Source: Sphingobacterium prati (GTDB taxonomy: Bacteria > Bacteroidota > Bacteroidia > Sphingobacteriales > Sphingobacteriaceae). Taken from it: a DNA stretch of 64,000 nucleotides. Position numbers and translations under genes: made by a program. The stretch is taken from positions 124,001 through 188,000 of the forward strand of contig NZ_JABJWY010000024.1 of NCBI RefSeq assembly GCF_013167215.1, given 5' to 3'. The notes under the pieces were generated by a model. The model made no database searches and was not told the DNA's origin. It was given only the letters and a program-made list of their open reading frames with translations. The number at the start of each line of letters is the position of its first letter. The stretch's first letter is position 1. Positions 63,181 to 64,000 of the stretch are shown piece by piece.

Positions 63181-63203
63181 TATTTAGAATAATTACAAAT
63201 AAT
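63181..63203. promoter_or_regulatory. 23-bp palindrome, outlying copy
   Basis: TTATTTA, GAATAATTA, CAAATAA: one mismatch from the arms found in the haem island and the same 9-base spacer. It is 249 bases before the lipoprotein hydrolase start. Confidence 0.4.
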
Positions 63204-63232
63204 AAAATAATGATCTGCTCAACACGTTTAAA

Positions 63233-63826
63233 TTATTGAAATTGCTTTGGCTTTTTTTGACTGGCAGCTTGTTCTGCGATTTCCAATATCCGTTTAATCC
63301 GAGTTTCTGGGCGTTTCGCCAGCGCGATCCATTGCAACATCATTTTTTTTACGGATTTACTTAGGCCGTCAAAAAATACCGCCGACCCTGGAAAACTTTT
63401 AAATGTATTTTCCAGATCCGCTGGAATTTGAAGGCTCTCCACGCTGTCAAGAACTGACCACGAACCATTTTCTTTCGCTAACCGCACTGCTTCTAGTCCC
63501 GCTTCAGTCATTAATCCCATTGCCGTAAGTCGCTCGATCTTTTCCTTGTTGACCCTGGACCAGGTACCGCGAGGTTTGCGCCTGCTAAACAACTGCTTAA
63601 AAGTTCCCACCTTGATTGCCTTCCTCGTACTATCAATCCAGCCATAGCACAATGCTTCATCCACCAATTCGCTCCAGGCTACAGCAGGCAGACCCGAATT
63701 CTTTGTGTTACAAATAATCCAAACAGCTTGTTCGGTATGGTGATGTAATGTTAGCCACTGCCGCCACTCCTCTTTCGTATTGATGCTGATAGATTGTACT
63801 TCTTTAGTTTGTTGTATATTGTCCAT
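63233..63826 (-). CDS. YdeI/OmpD-associated family protein
   Basis: 197 residues. EEWRQWLTLHHHTEQAVWIICNTKNSGLPAVAWSELVDEALCYGWIDSTRKAI matches the N-terminal region of the YdeI-type bacteriocin-protection proteins; FSRRKPRGTWSRVNKEKIERLTAMGLMTEAGLEAV follows, and the C-terminal LSKSVKKMMLQWIALAKRPETRIKRILEIAE is the OmdA-type helix pair. Soluble; mechanism unknown. Related in domain type to the protein at 18823-19404. Confidence 0.85.
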   Translation of the reverse strand: MDNIQQTKEVQSISINTKEEWRQWLTLHHHTEQAVWIICNTKNSGLPAVAWSELVDEALCYGWIDSTRKAIKVGTFKQLFSRRKPRGTWSRVNKEKIERLTAMGLMTEAGLEAVRLAKENGSWSVLDSVESLQIPADLENTFKSFPGSAVFFDGLSKSVKKMMLQWIALAKRPETRIKRILEIAEQAASQKKPKQFQ

Positions 63827-64000
63827 ATCTATTTATTGATATCCAGATAGTGTTTATTGGTTATTTTACATGTGTGTTCCAAAAGCATGCTATAAGCAGT
63901 TTTCCTCTGGTAATGTAAAAATAATGGAAAATGTGACAACAGCCTGTCAATAAAAATCCAAATAAGAAAAAAAGGAACCGCATTATTCCGGTCCCGTCCA

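Larger units (their letters stand above)
62933..63232. other. Spacer between YdeI-family gene and lipoprotein hydrolase
   Basis: 300 bases with a terminator at 63105-63132 and a palindrome match at 63181-63203. No coding seen. Confidence 0.45.

Noticed and set aside
63960..64000. Possible terminator at the right edge
   Set aside because: The window ends inside it and the visible pairing is imperfect, so it cannot be judged.

Overview
The window reads as chromosome of a Sphingobacterium-like member of the Bacteroidota (family Sphingobacteriaceae). Support: SusC/SusD and HmuY lipoproteins, FecR-type anti-sigma remnant, promoter elements of the TAnnTTTG type, AT-rich spacers, LytTR regulators, a DinB/ArsR/AHSA1/YdeI gene repertoire and gene content typical of that family. 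No tRNA, rRNA, CRISPR array or intact insertion sequence was recognised.

Layout. 1-1309: end of a DNA-ligase-associated repair operon (helicase tail, PdeM nuclease). 1310-13919: haem acquisition island. An AraC-type regulator and the ABC importer hmuTUV run leftward; a TonB-dependent receptor, four HmuY-type lipoproteins in A-B-A-B order, two further lipoproteins, haem oxygenase and a 48-residue membrane protein run rightward. A 23-bp palindrome (TTATTTA-N9-TAAATAA) precedes the regulator, the receptor and the third HmuY gene, with a weaker copy before hmuT. Haem would be taken from outside by the lipoproteins, moved by receptor and ABC importer, and opened by haem oxygenase. 13920-17900: decayed accessory strip, with a frameshifted fibre-like gene, a toxin/immunity-like remnant, one intact orphan gene and a 5'-truncated fecR. 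18005-22144: ArsR/AHSA1/YdeI cassette, an SDR dehydrogenase and three proteins of unknown function.

22280-41675: mostly housekeeping genes: mazG, trpS, deoxynucleoside kinase, kdsB, aldo/keto reductase, FKBP isomerase, glycosyltransferase, S1/P1-like hydrolase, a BtuB-like receptor, ThuA-domain protein, aroB, S4 protein, proline dehydrogenase, long-chain acyl-CoA ligase, xpt, mnmE and a histidine kinase. 41854-44259: pirin and a DinB protein around a 1-kb stretch with no recognisable gene.

44441-56821: amino-sugar utilisation locus. Leftward operon: SusC, SusD, a large alpha/beta hydrolase, a GH109-type alpha-N-acetylgalactosaminidase, a hexosamine-6-phosphate deaminase, a sugar MFS permease and nagA. 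A convergent LacI regulator sits at its end, and a LacI-style palindrome lies 104-117 bp before susC. The likely substrate is a GalNAc/GlcNAc-capped glycan. 57307-61718: di-haem-motif P460-like protein, overlapping lipoprotein, exported hydrolase lacking its catalytic histidine, and a LytS/LytTR two-component pair. 61982-63826: lipoprotein hydrolase and a YdeI-family protein, with a further match to the haem-island palindrome between them.
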